Counted from the first letter of the stretch, positions 1-6,688 are shown. The stretch: 16,984 nucleotides of DNA from an uncultured Oscillospiraceae bacterium (GCA_934446355.1 CAKSEC010000025.1:1-16984), one strand, 5' to 3'. Program-made: numbers and translations. Notes: generated from the letters alone by a model not told the origin.

Positions 1-66
1 ATCTCTATCAAAGAATCGACAAGGTAATGTTAATTCGTTCTGTATTGTTCAATTTTCAAGGAGCTT
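1..66 (-). promoter_or_regulatory. Probable rRNA operon leader with boxA-like antitermination site
   Basis: Read on the minus strand, this stretch lies directly downstream of three very strong promoters and contains GCTCCTTGAAAA (53-64) followed by TTGAACA. This resembles the boxA element and the start of the processing stem found ahead of 16S rRNA in Firmicutes. The 16S gene itself is not in the window; it would lie just left of position 1. A tRNA cluster or another stable RNA is possible, because the structural RNA cannot be seen. Confidence 0.6.
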
Positions 67-95
67 CTCAGTCAGCCATCTCAGGCGACTTTGTT

Positions 96-124
96 ATTAT
101 ATCACATTCTTTCGAGCTTGTCAA
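96..124 (-). promoter_or_regulatory. Sigma-A promoter, proximal of three (stable RNA)
   Basis: On the minus strand TTGACA (119-124), a 17-bp spacer and TATAAT (96-101) match consensus in all 12 positions. It is preceded by an A-rich UP-like tract. Transcription would run left out of the window through the boxA-like leader. Confidence 0.9.
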
Positions 125-219
125 GTACTTTTTCAAAATTTCTTTTGATTTTTTCTTGATTTTCTCTGTTTTTCGATGTGATATCAGGGTTTTGCTTCTG
201 TTTTCTCAACAGCTTATTT

Positions 220-248
220 ATTATATCACTTTGTTTTTCGTTTGTCAA
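220..248 (-). promoter_or_regulatory. Sigma-A promoter, middle of three (stable RNA)
   Basis: On the minus strand TTGACA (243-248), a 17-bp spacer and TATAAT (220-225) match consensus perfectly. The -10 lies 124 bp from that of the proximal promoter. An A-rich tract sits upstream of the -35. Confidence 0.9.
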
Positions 249-333
249 GTACTTTTTCAAATTTTTCTTTGAAATTTTCTTGATTTTCGATCCTCAAGTG
301 ACTTTTCAGCCGCTGTTCTCAGACAGCTTATAT

Positions 334-362
334 ATTATACACCCTTTCCCCGTGATTGTCAA
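334..362 (-). promoter_or_regulatory. Sigma-A promoter, distal of three (stable RNA)
   Basis: On the minus strand TTGACA (357-362), a 17-bp spacer and TATAAT (334-339) match consensus perfectly. The -10 lies 114 bp from that of the middle promoter. Its spacer is GC-richer than those of the other two. Confidence 0.88.
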
Positions 363-430
363 CAGCTTTTCTGAAAAATACTGCACAATTACTTTTCCAT
401 CTTTTCAACCATTTTATACACTATATCTGC

Positions 431-461
431 AAAAAACCGCCGCAGGAACACCCGCGGCGGT
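431..461 (-). terminator. Intrinsic terminator of nrdR
   Basis: The 8-bp arms ACCGCCGC (436-443) and GCGGCGGT (454-461) pair perfectly around a 10-nt loop. On the minus strand the stem is followed at once by a run of T. It lies 10 bp past the nrdR stop codon and insulates nrdR from the stable-RNA promoters ahead. Confidence 0.9.
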
Positions 462-471
462 ATAATGCCTA

Positions 472-924
472 TTAAGCCTCGCTCTCCTGAAGTTCCGAAA
501 TGATCCTCACAAAGCCGTCCACATCATTGAAGTCCTTATACACTGAAGCAAACCTGATATAAGCAACCACATCTATGTTCCGCAGCTTATGAAGCACGAT
601 CTCGCCGATCTTTTCAGAGGTGACCTCGCGCTGCAGCGTGTTCTTAAGTTCCGCAGCAACCTCGTCAACCATATTCTCGATAGTTTCAAGCTTGACCGGA
701 CGTTTTACCGCAGCCCTGCACAGCCTGTCCACCAGCTTCTGACGGTCGAACGGCTCGATAGAGTTATCCTTTTTAATGACCATCAGCGGAATATCCTCGA
801 TGATCTCATAGGTGGTGAACCTGAACCCGCACTGAATGCACTCACGGCGGCGGCGCACCTTGTTTTCGGTCGGGCGGGAATCAATGACCTTGCTTTCCTC
901 GCAGCCGCATTCGGGACACTTCAT
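472..924 (-). CDS. nrdR: Transcriptional repressor NrdR (ribonucleotide reductase regulator)
   Basis: NrdR is the nucleotide-sensing repressor of ribonucleotide reductase genes; it binds ATP or dATP through an ATP-cone and DNA through a zinc ribbon. The 150-residue length is normal for the family. The zinc ribbon is visible as C3-x2-C6 and C29-x2-C32, and the basic RRRRECIQCGFRFTTYE stretch (24-40) is the family signature. The ATP-cone follows at about residues 46-138, beginning PLMVIKKDNSIEPFDRQKL. The gene has its own promoter (967-995) and terminator (431-461), so it appears monocistronic. No nrd structural gene is in the window. The start is weakly marked: AGGAAAG lies about 16 bases upstream, but the MKCPxCG start is standard for NrdR. 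Confidence 0.97.
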   Translation of the reverse strand: MKCPECGCEESKVIDSRPTENKVRRRRECIQCGFRFTTYEIIEDIPLMVIKKDNSIEPFDRQKLVDRLCRAAVKRPVKLETIENMVDEVAAELKNTLQREVTSEKIGEIVLHKLRNIDVVAYIRFASVYKDFNDVDGFVRIISELQESEA

Positions 925-966
925 ATTGATATATCACTCGCTTTCCTGATAAATTAAGCTATATAT

Positions 967-995
967 AGTATATCACAACGTCCCAGATTTTTCAA
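967..995 (-). promoter_or_regulatory. Sigma-A promoter of nrdR
   Basis: On the minus strand TTGAAA (990-995), a 17-bp spacer and TATACT (967-972) stand about 43 bp ahead of the nrdR start. The -10 overlaps ACTATATATAG, which resembles the core of known NrdR boxes, so autoregulation is possible. Only one such site is seen, whereas NrdR usually binds tandem boxes. Confidence 0.7.
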
Positions 996-1019
996 CACTT
1001 TCAACATGAAAAATCAAAT

Positions 1020-1499
1020 TTATTTTCCGACTTTCTCCTTAACGAACTCATACAGCCTTACTATCGGTATATCCGTCAGCCTGCCCTCCATCTGCCCGCT
1101 TACCATTTCATTGGTATCCACCTGACAGTTCAGCTCGCATTCATCATCGTCCGTGATCACTGTCAGCTTAACGCACTGCATACTGCTGTACCTGCCGCTC
1201 ACCACATTCGGCTCACAGCTTATCGTTTTAATCTTAGAATATTCAAAGCATCTCCACCCCAGAAGATGGCGGTACCTGAGCGACTTCCCGTCCGCTTCGA
1301 CCACTGTGGGGACCTTTTCGCTGACTATTATCAGACCTATCAGCGCAGCAAGCACTATCATGAACGCAACAAGTCCCGCCGGAGAAAAGTATTTCAACAG
1401 AACCGCCAGCCAGATCATCGCCCCGATATACGCAGCGGCTATTGCAATATTATACCCTTTATTGATACAATGTGTTTCTATTCTGATATTCACTCCCAT
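1020..1499 (-). CDS. Small membrane protein with two helices and a PH-like C-terminal domain
   Basis: I do not recognise this 159-residue protein. Residues about 15-36 and 41-60 are strongly hydrophobic and separated by a short turn, forming a transmembrane hairpin. The rest (about 62-159) is soluble, starting VPTVVEADGKSLRYRHLLGW, then alternating strands and a final amphipathic helix VRLYEFVKEKVGK. That layout, a helix pair followed by a beta-rich domain, resembles bacterial PH-domain (bPH/YcxB-like) membrane proteins. This is a fold guess, not a sequence match. The ATG start is supported by AAAGGGGTGG six to eight bases upstream and by a promoter at 1523-1551. No catalytic motif is visible. 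It appears monocistronic. Confidence 0.8.
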   Translation of the reverse strand: MGVNIRIETHCINKGYNIAIAAAYIGAMIWLAVLLKYFSPAGLVAFMIVLAALIGLIIVSEKVPTVVEADGKSLRYRHLLGWRCFEYSKIKTISCEPNVVSGRYSSMQCVKLTVITDDDECELNCQVDTNEMVSGQMEGRLTDIPIVRLYEFVKEKVGK

Positions 1500-1522
1500 G
1501 ATACCACCCCTTTCTATATATA

Positions 1523-1551
1523 ATTATACTATATACGAATAACTAATGCAA
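1523..1551 (-). promoter_or_regulatory. Sigma-A promoter of the small membrane protein gene
   Basis: On the minus strand TTGCAT (1546-1551), a 17-bp spacer and TATAAT (1523-1528) are followed by an AT-rich stretch and the ribosome-binding site of the 1499 start. Confidence 0.75.
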
Positions 1552-1583
1552 CACAATACGCCCGCTTTTCTGCTCAACGCCAT

Positions 1584-1611
1584 AAAAAAGGGACTGCAAA
1601 TCGCAGCCCCC
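1584..1611 (-). terminator. Intrinsic terminator ending the ten-gene minus-strand operon
   Basis: The arms 1590-1597 and 1603-1610 form an 8-bp stem (one G-T pair) around a 5-nt loop. On the minus strand the stem is followed by six T. It begins 6 bp beyond the stop codon of the nucleoside phosphorylase gene. Confidence 0.9.
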
Positions 1612-1616
1612 TAAAA

Positions 1617-2441
1617 TTATTTTGCAATATTCTTTATTGATTCAGTGACCAGCCGCCTGAACAGCGGAGCCGTCCTGTCGGCTGTCTCCTGCACCTCGGC
1701 ATGGGTCAGCGGAGTAGGCGAAATACCTGCGGCAAGGTTGCTTATGCAGGATATGCCGCATATCTCCATTCCGGCGTGGCGTGCTGCTATCGCCTCGATA
1801 GCGGTAGACATTCCCACAGCGTCAGCGCCAAGCCTCTCATATGCACGAATCTCCGACGGCGTTTCATACTGCGGACCAGTGGTCTGGATATACACGCCCT
1901 TTCTCAGAGGTACTCCCGCAGCGGCAGCCGATCCCTCAATGATACGCTGAAGCCTGCGGCTGTACACCTCCGACATATCCGGAAAACGCACTCCCAGTTC
2001 GTCCATATTCGCCCCGATAAGCGGAGAGGGAACAGCCATTGATATATGGTCGGTTATCAGCATAAGGTCGCCCGCATTGAAGCTGCGGTTTATTCCGCCC
2101 GCCGCATTCGTCAGGAACAGCGTTTTCGCACCCATCAGCTTCATCAGGCGGATAGGAAGCACAACGTCCTGCACCGGATATCCCTCATAATAGTGCACCC
2201 TGCCCTGCATTGCGACTATCGGCACACCGCCCGCATACCCGAAAACAAACCGCCCCTTGTGTCCCGTGACAGTAGACACAGGAAAGCCCTCGATGTCGTG
2301 ATAATCAATAGTATCGGCTATTTCCATAGTATCTGCGTAATCGCCAAGACCGCTGCCGAGTACAAGCGCCAATTCCGGCTTAAAATCAGTATTTTTCTGT
2401 ACGCATTCAAAACATTTCATCAGCTTTTCGTAATTGTTCAT
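1617..2441 (-). CDS. punA: Purine nucleoside phosphorylase, trimeric PNP-I type (inosine/guanosine)
   Basis: This enzyme cleaves purine (deoxy)ribonucleosides with phosphate to free base and (deoxy)ribose-1-phosphate, in the cytosolic purine salvage pathway. At 274 residues it has the usual length of the trimeric family. Visible motifs are the phosphate loop GSGLG (29-33), HKGRF (61-65), HYYEG (83-87), TNAAGG (111-116), TGPQYETPSE (188-197, with the base-binding Glu at 193), GMST (210-213) and the base-site Asn in SNLAAG (235). The Glu/Asn pair suggests preference for 6-oxopurines. Its ATG overlaps the upstream stop codon as ATGA, so translation is probably coupled. As last gene of the operon behind ahcY it could remove the nucleoside product of SAH cleavage after deamination. 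The symbols punA, pupG and deoD have all been used for such genes. Confidence 0.96.
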   Translation of the reverse strand: MNNYEKLMKCFECVQKNTDFKPELALVLGSGLGDYADTMEIADTIDYHDIEGFPVSTVTGHKGRFVFGYAGGVPIVAMQGRVHYYEGYPVQDVVLPIRLMKLMGAKTLFLTNAAGGINRSFNAGDLMLITDHISMAVPSPLIGANMDELGVRFPDMSEVYSRRLQRIIEGSAAAAGVPLRKGVYIQTTGPQYETPSEIRAYERLGADAVGMSTAIEAIAARHAGMEICGISCISNLAAGISPTPLTHAEVQETADRTAPLFRRLVTESIKNIAK

Positions 2442-3052
2442 TGTGTACCTCCCGTGCCGCCGTCCGGCTGGCTGAGCTTTTTCATTACCTCTATTTCAAC
2501 GTCCTGAAGCTGCGCCATCGGCACTGCCGCAGTGGAGCGCGGTTTATCTCCGGCGGCAGACCACAGCGGCGGATATACGCTGACGCCCTTGTCCGCCGGA
2601 AGCTGATCAAACAGCACTCCGGGACATTCACTGATATAGGACTTGTAGAAGCGTTCCATTTCCTCGCTGCTGCACGCAAATTCCAGCAACTCTGAGTAAT
2701 TTTCAGCAAACTCCTCCACCACAAGTTCGTCAGGTGCGAGGTACAATACCAATCCGTGACTGTCCAGCCCGAAAATGCCGCCGAATACGTCCTCCGCAAC
2801 GACCGTCATTCCCATTTCAGAAAGCCGCTCGTTTCTCTCAAAGAAATCCATTATCCCGCTGCCAAGAAGCCGCAGAATGCCGTTCACCGACACTCCGCCC
2901 GTTCCTGCGAGAACTGCGGCAAGCGGCGTGTAGTCCGTGCCCTGCGTGCGCAGCTTCGCCGATTTAGCCGGGTCAGGCGGCAGCACCTCAATATCGCAGT
3001 CCGATTCAGCGAACAGCTTCTCTATTTTGCTGTAGCTTTCCTCAAAGGTCAT
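2438..3052 (-). CDS. DUF2625-like protein of unknown function
   Basis: The function is unknown. The 204-residue sequence resembles DUF2625 in its core: a GSG motif (64-66, in ILRLLGSGIMDFFERN), then VVAEDVFGGIFGLD (84-97) and LYLAPDELVVEEF (103-115), which parallel the family pattern of an acidic VxG-G-F stretch followed by Y-APD-L-WE. The assignment comes from remembered family patterns. There is no signal peptide or membrane segment, so it should be cytosolic. The last 15 residues are Gly/Thr-rich. The gene sits between ahcY (1 bp gap) and punA (4 bp overlap), with GGGAGG inside the end of ahcY as its ribosome-binding site. Such tight packing suggests co-production with the nucleoside enzymes, but DUF2625 has no established link to them. 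Confidence 0.85.
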   Translation of the reverse strand: MTFEESYSKIEKLFAESDCDIEVLPPDPAKSAKLRTQGTDYTPLAAVLAGTGGVSVNGILRLLGSGIMDFFERNERLSEMGMTVVAEDVFGGIFGLDSHGLVLYLAPDELVVEEFAENYSELLEFACSSEEMERFYKSYISECPGVLFDQLPADKGVSVYPPLWSAAGDKPRSTAAVPMAQLQDVEIEVMKKLSQPDGGTGGTQ

Positions 3053-3053
3053 G

Positions 3054-4313
3054 TCAGACCTCCCAGCTTCCCAGATACTTTTCCTGCTCAGGCGAAAGCG
3101 TATCTATCTGAATGCCCCAGCTTTCTATCTTGCGCAGAGCAACACGGCGGTCTATCTCACGGGGAACGTTCACCGTCATTCCGCTGCCCTCAGCCTTTAT
3201 TGCAGCACTGTTCTTTGCGATATATTCAGCCGAAAGTGCCTGTATAGCAAAGCTCATATCCATTATTTCCGCAGGGTGACCGTCGCCGGCTGCGAGATTC
3301 ACAAGTCTGCCCTCTGCAATGACGAACACCGTTCTGCCGTTCGCCAGCTTGTAGCCCATGATGTTGTTCCTTGCCAGATAGCTTTCCTTAGCTATCTCAC
3401 GCAGCTTTGCCATATTGACTTCCACATCGAAATGACCTGCGTTGCAGCAGATAGCACCGTCTTTCATATTGAGGAACGCTTCCTCGCCGATGACGTCAGC
3501 GCAGCCGGTAACGGTGACGAAGAAATCGCCGACCTTAGCCGCTTCCCGCATAGGCATTACCTTGAAGCCGTCCATTACCGCTTCCATGGCCTTTATCGGG
3601 TCTATCTCAGTGACTATTACATCTGCACCCAGACCCTTAGCACGCATTGCAACGCCCTTGCCGCACCAGCCGTAGCCCGCAACAACGACGTTCTTTCCTG
3701 CAACGATAAGGTTCGTGGTGCGGTTGATCCCGTCCCATACCGACTGCCCCGTGCCGTAGCGGTTGTCGAACAGGTGCTTGCAGTCTGCGTCATTCACAAG
3801 CACCATCGGGAATTTCAGTGCGCCCTCCTTATCCATCGCTTTCAGGCGTATGATTCCGGTGGTAGTTTCCTCGCAGCCGCCCAGCACCTCTGGGATAAGT
3901 TCAGGATATTCGTTGTGGATAAGGTTCACAAGGTCGCCGCCGTCGTCAATGATGATATTAGGACGCGCCTTTATTACCTCAGAGATATGCCTGTGGTATT
4001 CCTCGTCCGTGGCAGCGTGCCATGCGAACACGTTCAGACCGTCATGCACCAGCGCCGCAGCCACATCATCCTGAGTGGACAGCGGATTGCTTCCGGTGAC
4101 GTACATCTCCGCCCCGCCCGCAGCAAGCACCTTGCACAGGTATGCGGTCTTAGCCTCAAGGTGCACAGAGAGTGCGACGCGCAGACCCGCAAAGGGACGT
4201 TCCTGCTCAAATTCTTTCTTTATGCCGTTCAGCAGCGGCATATTGCGCTCCACCCATGAAATTTTGCGTGCGCCGCTCTCCCACAGTTCGGTATCTCTTA
4301 TTTCGTGTGACAT
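3054..4313 (-). CDS. ahcY: Adenosylhomocysteinase (S-adenosyl-L-homocysteine hydrolase)
   Basis: AhcY reversibly splits S-adenosylhomocysteine into homocysteine and adenosine, relieving product inhibition of SAM-dependent methyltransferases. The catalytic set is visible: DDGGDL (123-128), CEETTTG (147-153), KxxxDN (K179, D183, N184), the NAD-binding GYGWCGKG (213-220), CNAGHFD (290-296, H294) and GHPAEIMDMSFAIQ (345-358, H346). The 419-residue protein ends SWEV and lacks the C-terminal Lys/Tyr-rich tail of the longer bacterial and eukaryotic enzymes. It is therefore of the shorter kind known from Thermotoga and archaea, some of which also accept S-inosylhomocysteine. AAAGGAG precedes the ATG. 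It is 32 bp behind the SOD-like gene and 1 bp before the DUF2625-like gene. Confidence 0.97.
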   Translation of the reverse strand: MSHEIRDTELWESGARKISWVERNMPLLNGIKKEFEQERPFAGLRVALSVHLEAKTAYLCKVLAAGGAEMYVTGSNPLSTQDDVAAALVHDGLNVFAWHAATDEEYHRHISEVIKARPNIIIDDGGDLVNLIHNEYPELIPEVLGGCEETTTGIIRLKAMDKEGALKFPMVLVNDADCKHLFDNRYGTGQSVWDGINRTTNLIVAGKNVVVAGYGWCGKGVAMRAKGLGADVIVTEIDPIKAMEAVMDGFKVMPMREAAKVGDFFVTVTGCADVIGEEAFLNMKDGAICCNAGHFDVEVNMAKLREIAKESYLARNNIMGYKLANGRTVFVIAEGRLVNLAAGDGHPAEIMDMSFAIQALSAEYIAKNSAAIKAEGSGMTVNVPREIDRRVALRKIESWGIQIDTLSPEQEKYLGSWEV

Positions 4314-4345
4314 TTTTATTCTCCTTTATATTTAGCATATCCTAT

Positions 4346-4843
4346 TTATAAATACTCTGCAAATAACCCGCAGGCTATCCTCTTTCCGGAATTTCCGGCG
4401 GGCTGCAACTTAAAGTCGTCCGGCATTGAATGCAGCACTATCGGCTTGCCCGAATAATCCGAAACATTCACCTTGCCCAGATATACCTCCATCGCCGCAT
4501 ATCCTGTGCTGTCCGAGAATATCGGCGGCAGGTCGCCCGCATGATAGGGGTGTCTTGCGCACCACATTCCCTCCGGACAGAGGGAAAGGTGTCCCTTTGC
4601 CGCCACAAAAGGCTCTGCGCCGTCTGCTTCACCGCAAATCAAGCCCTCGTGGATATGGAACCCAAAAATGCTGTCCGGCGGAAGTCCGGTCAGTTCCGCC
4701 TGAATATACAGCGCCCCGTCCAGCCAGTAAGCATAGACAAGCCCGCTGATATCCGGATGAGCGGCGCTCCCCCGAAGTTCCCCCATCAGAGCGGGACGCT
4801 CTGTAGCAATATATGAAAACTGATTGACCTGCTGTTTGTGCAT
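4346..4843 (-). CDS. Cu/Zn superoxide dismutase-family protein, apparently cytosolic
   Basis: The Cu/Zn SOD family converts superoxide to oxygen and peroxide; some members have other copper roles. The 165-residue protein keeps all candidate metal ligands: GFHIHEG (H63, H65), GHLSL (H85), HPYHAGDLP (H98, H101, D104) and IVLHSMPDD (H138). It also keeps the C-terminal GNSGKRIACG (151-159) with the guiding Arg (R155) and a Cys pair (C70, C158) placed like the family disulfide. The two zinc histidines are only three residues apart, so the zinc loop is much shorter than in classical enzymes. There is no signal peptide or lipobox, unusual since most bacterial members are exported. GGGAGGTG precedes the ATG. 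A weak internal promoter (TATACT near 4870-4875, no clear -35) may supplement the operon promoter. Enzymatic activity is unproven. Confidence 0.9.
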   Translation of the reverse strand: MHKQQVNQFSYIATERPALMGELRGSAAHPDISGLVYAYWLDGALYIQAELTGLPPDSIFGFHIHEGLICGEADGAEPFVAAKGHLSLCPEGMWCARHPYHAGDLPPIFSDSTGYAAMEVYLGKVNVSDYSGKPIVLHSMPDDFKLQPAGNSGKRIACGLFAEYL

Positions 4844-4853
4844 TATACAGCAC

Positions 4854-4867
4854 CTCCCTATAGGGAG
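4854..4867. repeat. 14-bp perfect palindrome over the ribosome-binding site of the SOD-like gene
   Basis: CTCCCTATAGGGAG is a perfect inverted repeat in the 58-bp gap before the SOD-like gene. On the minus-strand transcript its right half supplies the Shine-Dalgarno GGGAG. It could be an operator or a small RNA element masking the ribosome-binding site. With no loop it would form a poor hairpin, so a dimeric protein site is equally possible. Confidence 0.5.
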
Positions 4868-4901
4868 AGTATATGCGCAAAAGACCTATGGAATAACCTT
4901 G

Positions 4902-5531
4902 TTATTGCTTAGCCGAAAGCGAATTCAGCAGCCTTACAAGTTCCTCCTCAAGACAGCTGTAAAACAGCGTGAACAGAATATCCGCACTTCCCAGCAGGAA
5001 AACGTTCTTGTTTGTTATCGCAGAAAGCGTCGGCACATAGGTGTAGATATAGCTTTTATACCATTCAGCGTCATATGCGGGAACGTTCCTGCCCGCCTTG
5101 ACCATGCGGCGTATCTCCTCAAAATCATCAGCTATCACGTTGTCGTAATTGCCTGCGCCCTTTGATATCACCATATCGTATATAGTCTTTATCTGCTTGT
5201 CGTTGAGGTAGCCGCCGTCGGTCTTTACGTTTTTCAGCGTAGGCAGCCTTACTGCAAAGGAATATACCATCAGCGAAAGCACTCTTTCATATTCGGGCGT
5301 GTTCATCTCCGCACAGCGTTCCTTGTCCAGCTTTATTCCGGTGTTGTAAAGGCAGGTCGTGTCAGAGATATTGTTCAGTGCTATCTTGAATATATCCTTG
5401 ATATTGATGTTGTAAAAATCCTTGTCCGCTATCATATAGATATACTTCACCGCATTGAACAGTGACACTCCCGCCTTGACCACGGTTTCAGATACCATAG
5501 TAAAGGCTGTTCTTTCGCTGATAAATTCCAT
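4902..5531 (-). CDS. Hypothetical protein in the two-component operon
   Basis: I do not recognise this protein. I set the start at the ATG giving MEFISERTAF because GGGAGG (5540-5545) lies 8 bases upstream; two upstream in-frame ATGs are badly spaced, and one lies inside the kinase gene. The product is then 209 residues. It looks mostly helical, with no signal peptide, zinc motif or nucleotide-binding motif. A stretch near the C-terminus, VFLLGSADILFTLFYSCLEE, is hydrophobic and could be a buried helix or weak membrane contact. Nine or so Tyr residues cluster in the central half. It begins 16 bp after the histidine kinase stop codon, so it may be an accessory or output protein of that two-component system. 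No function is assigned. Confidence 0.8.
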   Translation of the reverse strand: MEFISERTAFTMVSETVVKAGVSLFNAVKYIYMIADKDFYNINIKDIFKIALNNISDTTCLYNTGIKLDKERCAEMNTPEYERVLSLMVYSFAVRLPTLKNVKTDGGYLNDKQIKTIYDMVISKGAGNYDNVIADDFEEIRRMVKAGRNVPAYDAEWYKSYIYTYVPTLSAITNKNVFLLGSADILFTLFYSCLEEELVRLLNSLSAKQ

Positions 5532-5547
5532 TTGCATTTCCTCCCTT

Positions 5548-6657
5548 TTATTTTCCGTCATGCAGCTTCAGCTCGCTGCGGCTGCCGTGCCGACCGAGAA
5601 GTGCGCCTCCGTCGGGGAGTATCACGGTGAATTCCGTGCCCTTCCCAAGGTCGCTCTGTACGCCTATCATGCCGCCGCACTGCTCCACTATCTTTTTTGC
5701 AAGCGGAAGCCCCAGACCGTTCCCCTTTGTCGCGTGGGAACTGTCCGCCTGATAGAATTTCTCGAAGATATGCGGCAGCGACTGCGGCGGGATACCCGTT
5801 CCGCTGTCACGCACCCTTATCGTTATCACTCCGGCGTCACGGTGGCAGCTGACGAACAGCGACCCTCCGTGCGGCGTGAATTTCACGGCGTTATCGAAAA
5901 GATTGTTCCATACGTGAGCGAGCATCTGCTCGTTCCAGTAGAATCTTACCTCGTCGAGTTCCATGCACAGGTCGAGGTCCTTTTCCGACCATTGCGGCTC
6001 CAGTCTCAACATACAGGTGCGAAGCTGCTCGTCAAGCTGGAACTCCGTCTTGTCCGCAACGATGTCGCTCGTTTCAAGGCTTGTCAGCAGCAGGGTATTC
6101 GCAGAAAGCTCCGACAGATATTCCGTTTCGTCAAGGATTATCTTAGAGAACTCCTTCTGCTGCTCCGGCGTAAGTCCGCCGTTGTAAAGCTGACGTGCGA
6201 ATCCCCGTATTGACACCAGCGGCGTCTTGAATTCATGCGAAAAGCTTGCAATGAAATCACGGTTGAACATCGCCGTATGGTCAAGTTCACGGGTCATCTC
6301 ATTGAACACCTTTATGAGGTCAGACAGTTCGCTTACTGTATGCTTTTCCGCCCAGCCGACGTCCACCTGCGCCGAATAATCCCCGTCCGACACCTTTTTG
6401 GTCGCCTTGATTAGCTCGGTCAGCGGCTTCAGGAACAAATTTCCCGCAATAACGGAAAGCAGCGTACCTATCACAACACTGCTCGCAACGGACGCAATGA
6501 TGTCCTCGGTGTTGGTGCTGCCGCCCGATACCAGCATATCAATGATTATACGGGCTGCGAAGCTTAGCACGTCTGCGGCAAGGGTTATCACAAGGATAAA
6601 CAGACTCAGTTTCAGTCCGAGCCAGCTTTTGGTAGGTTTTGTTATCCTGAGCTTCAT
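5548..6657 (-). CDS. Membrane sensor histidine kinase with HAMP domain
   Basis: This is the sensor of a two-component pair; it should autophosphorylate on His and pass the phosphate to the adjacent regulator. I chose the ATG at 6657 (MKLRITKPTK) because AAGGAG at 6669-6674 lies 11 bases upstream and overlaps the earlier GTG. The 369-residue protein has helices at about 14-37 and 54-75, with only a short loop of about 15 residues outside. HAMP (about 76-130), the H-box SFSHEFKTPL (phosphoacceptor H141) and the ATPase domain follow: N-box NNLFDNAVKF, G1 DSGTGIP, F-box FEKFYQ and G2 GNGLGLPLAKK. All catalytic motifs are intact. The tiny extracytoplasmic part suggests sensing within the membrane or through a partner. 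The stimulus is unknown. Confidence 0.95.
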   Translation of the reverse strand: MKLRITKPTKSWLGLKLSLFILVITLAADVLSFAARIIIDMLVSGGSTNTEDIIASVASSVVIGTLLSVIAGNLFLKPLTELIKATKKVSDGDYSAQVDVGWAEKHTVSELSDLIKVFNEMTRELDHTAMFNRDFIASFSHEFKTPLVSIRGFARQLYNGGLTPEQQKEFSKIILDETEYLSELSANTLLLTSLETSDIVADKTEFQLDEQLRTCMLRLEPQWSEKDLDLCMELDEVRFYWNEQMLAHVWNNLFDNAVKFTPHGGSLFVSCHRDAGVITIRVRDSGTGIPPQSLPHIFEKFYQADSSHATKGNGLGLPLAKKIVEQCGGMIGVQSDLGKGTEFTVILPDGGALLGRHGSRSELKLHDGK

Positions 6658-6688
6658 TTCCTCGCGCACTCCTTGTCGTTACTTTCCG

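Larger units (their letters stand above)
80..288 (-). repeat. Tandemly duplicated rRNA-type promoter unit
   Basis: Positions 80-164 and 205-288 are two diverged copies of one unit. Each holds a -10, a -35 and an upstream A-rich tract on the minus strand. The segment TTGTCAAGTACTTTTTCAAA (plus-strand reading) occurs in both copies, and both end in CTTGATTTTC. The third promoter, at 334-362, shares the TCTCA-CAGCTTAT lead-in but not the A-rich tail. The A-tracts upstream of the -35 boxes look like UP elements. Confidence 0.75.

Noticed and set aside
1..66. 5' end of 16S rRNA inside the window
   Set aside because: The conserved 16S start sequence is not seen; only leader-like sequence is present.
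27..465. Two overlapping Phe-rich reading frames in the left intergenic region
   Set aside because: They run through three strong promoters and A/T tracts, have no ribosome-binding sites, and read as low-complexity Phe/Ser/Ile.
3051..4259. A 402-codon open frame on the plus strand antisense to ahcY
   Set aside because: It mirrors the codon pattern of ahcY, has no ribosome-binding site, and its translation resembles no protein family, whereas the minus strand encodes a complete enzyme.
4314..4345. SAH or SAM riboswitch ahead of ahcY
   Set aside because: The gap is only 32 bp and is mostly ribosome-binding site; no room for a known aptamer.
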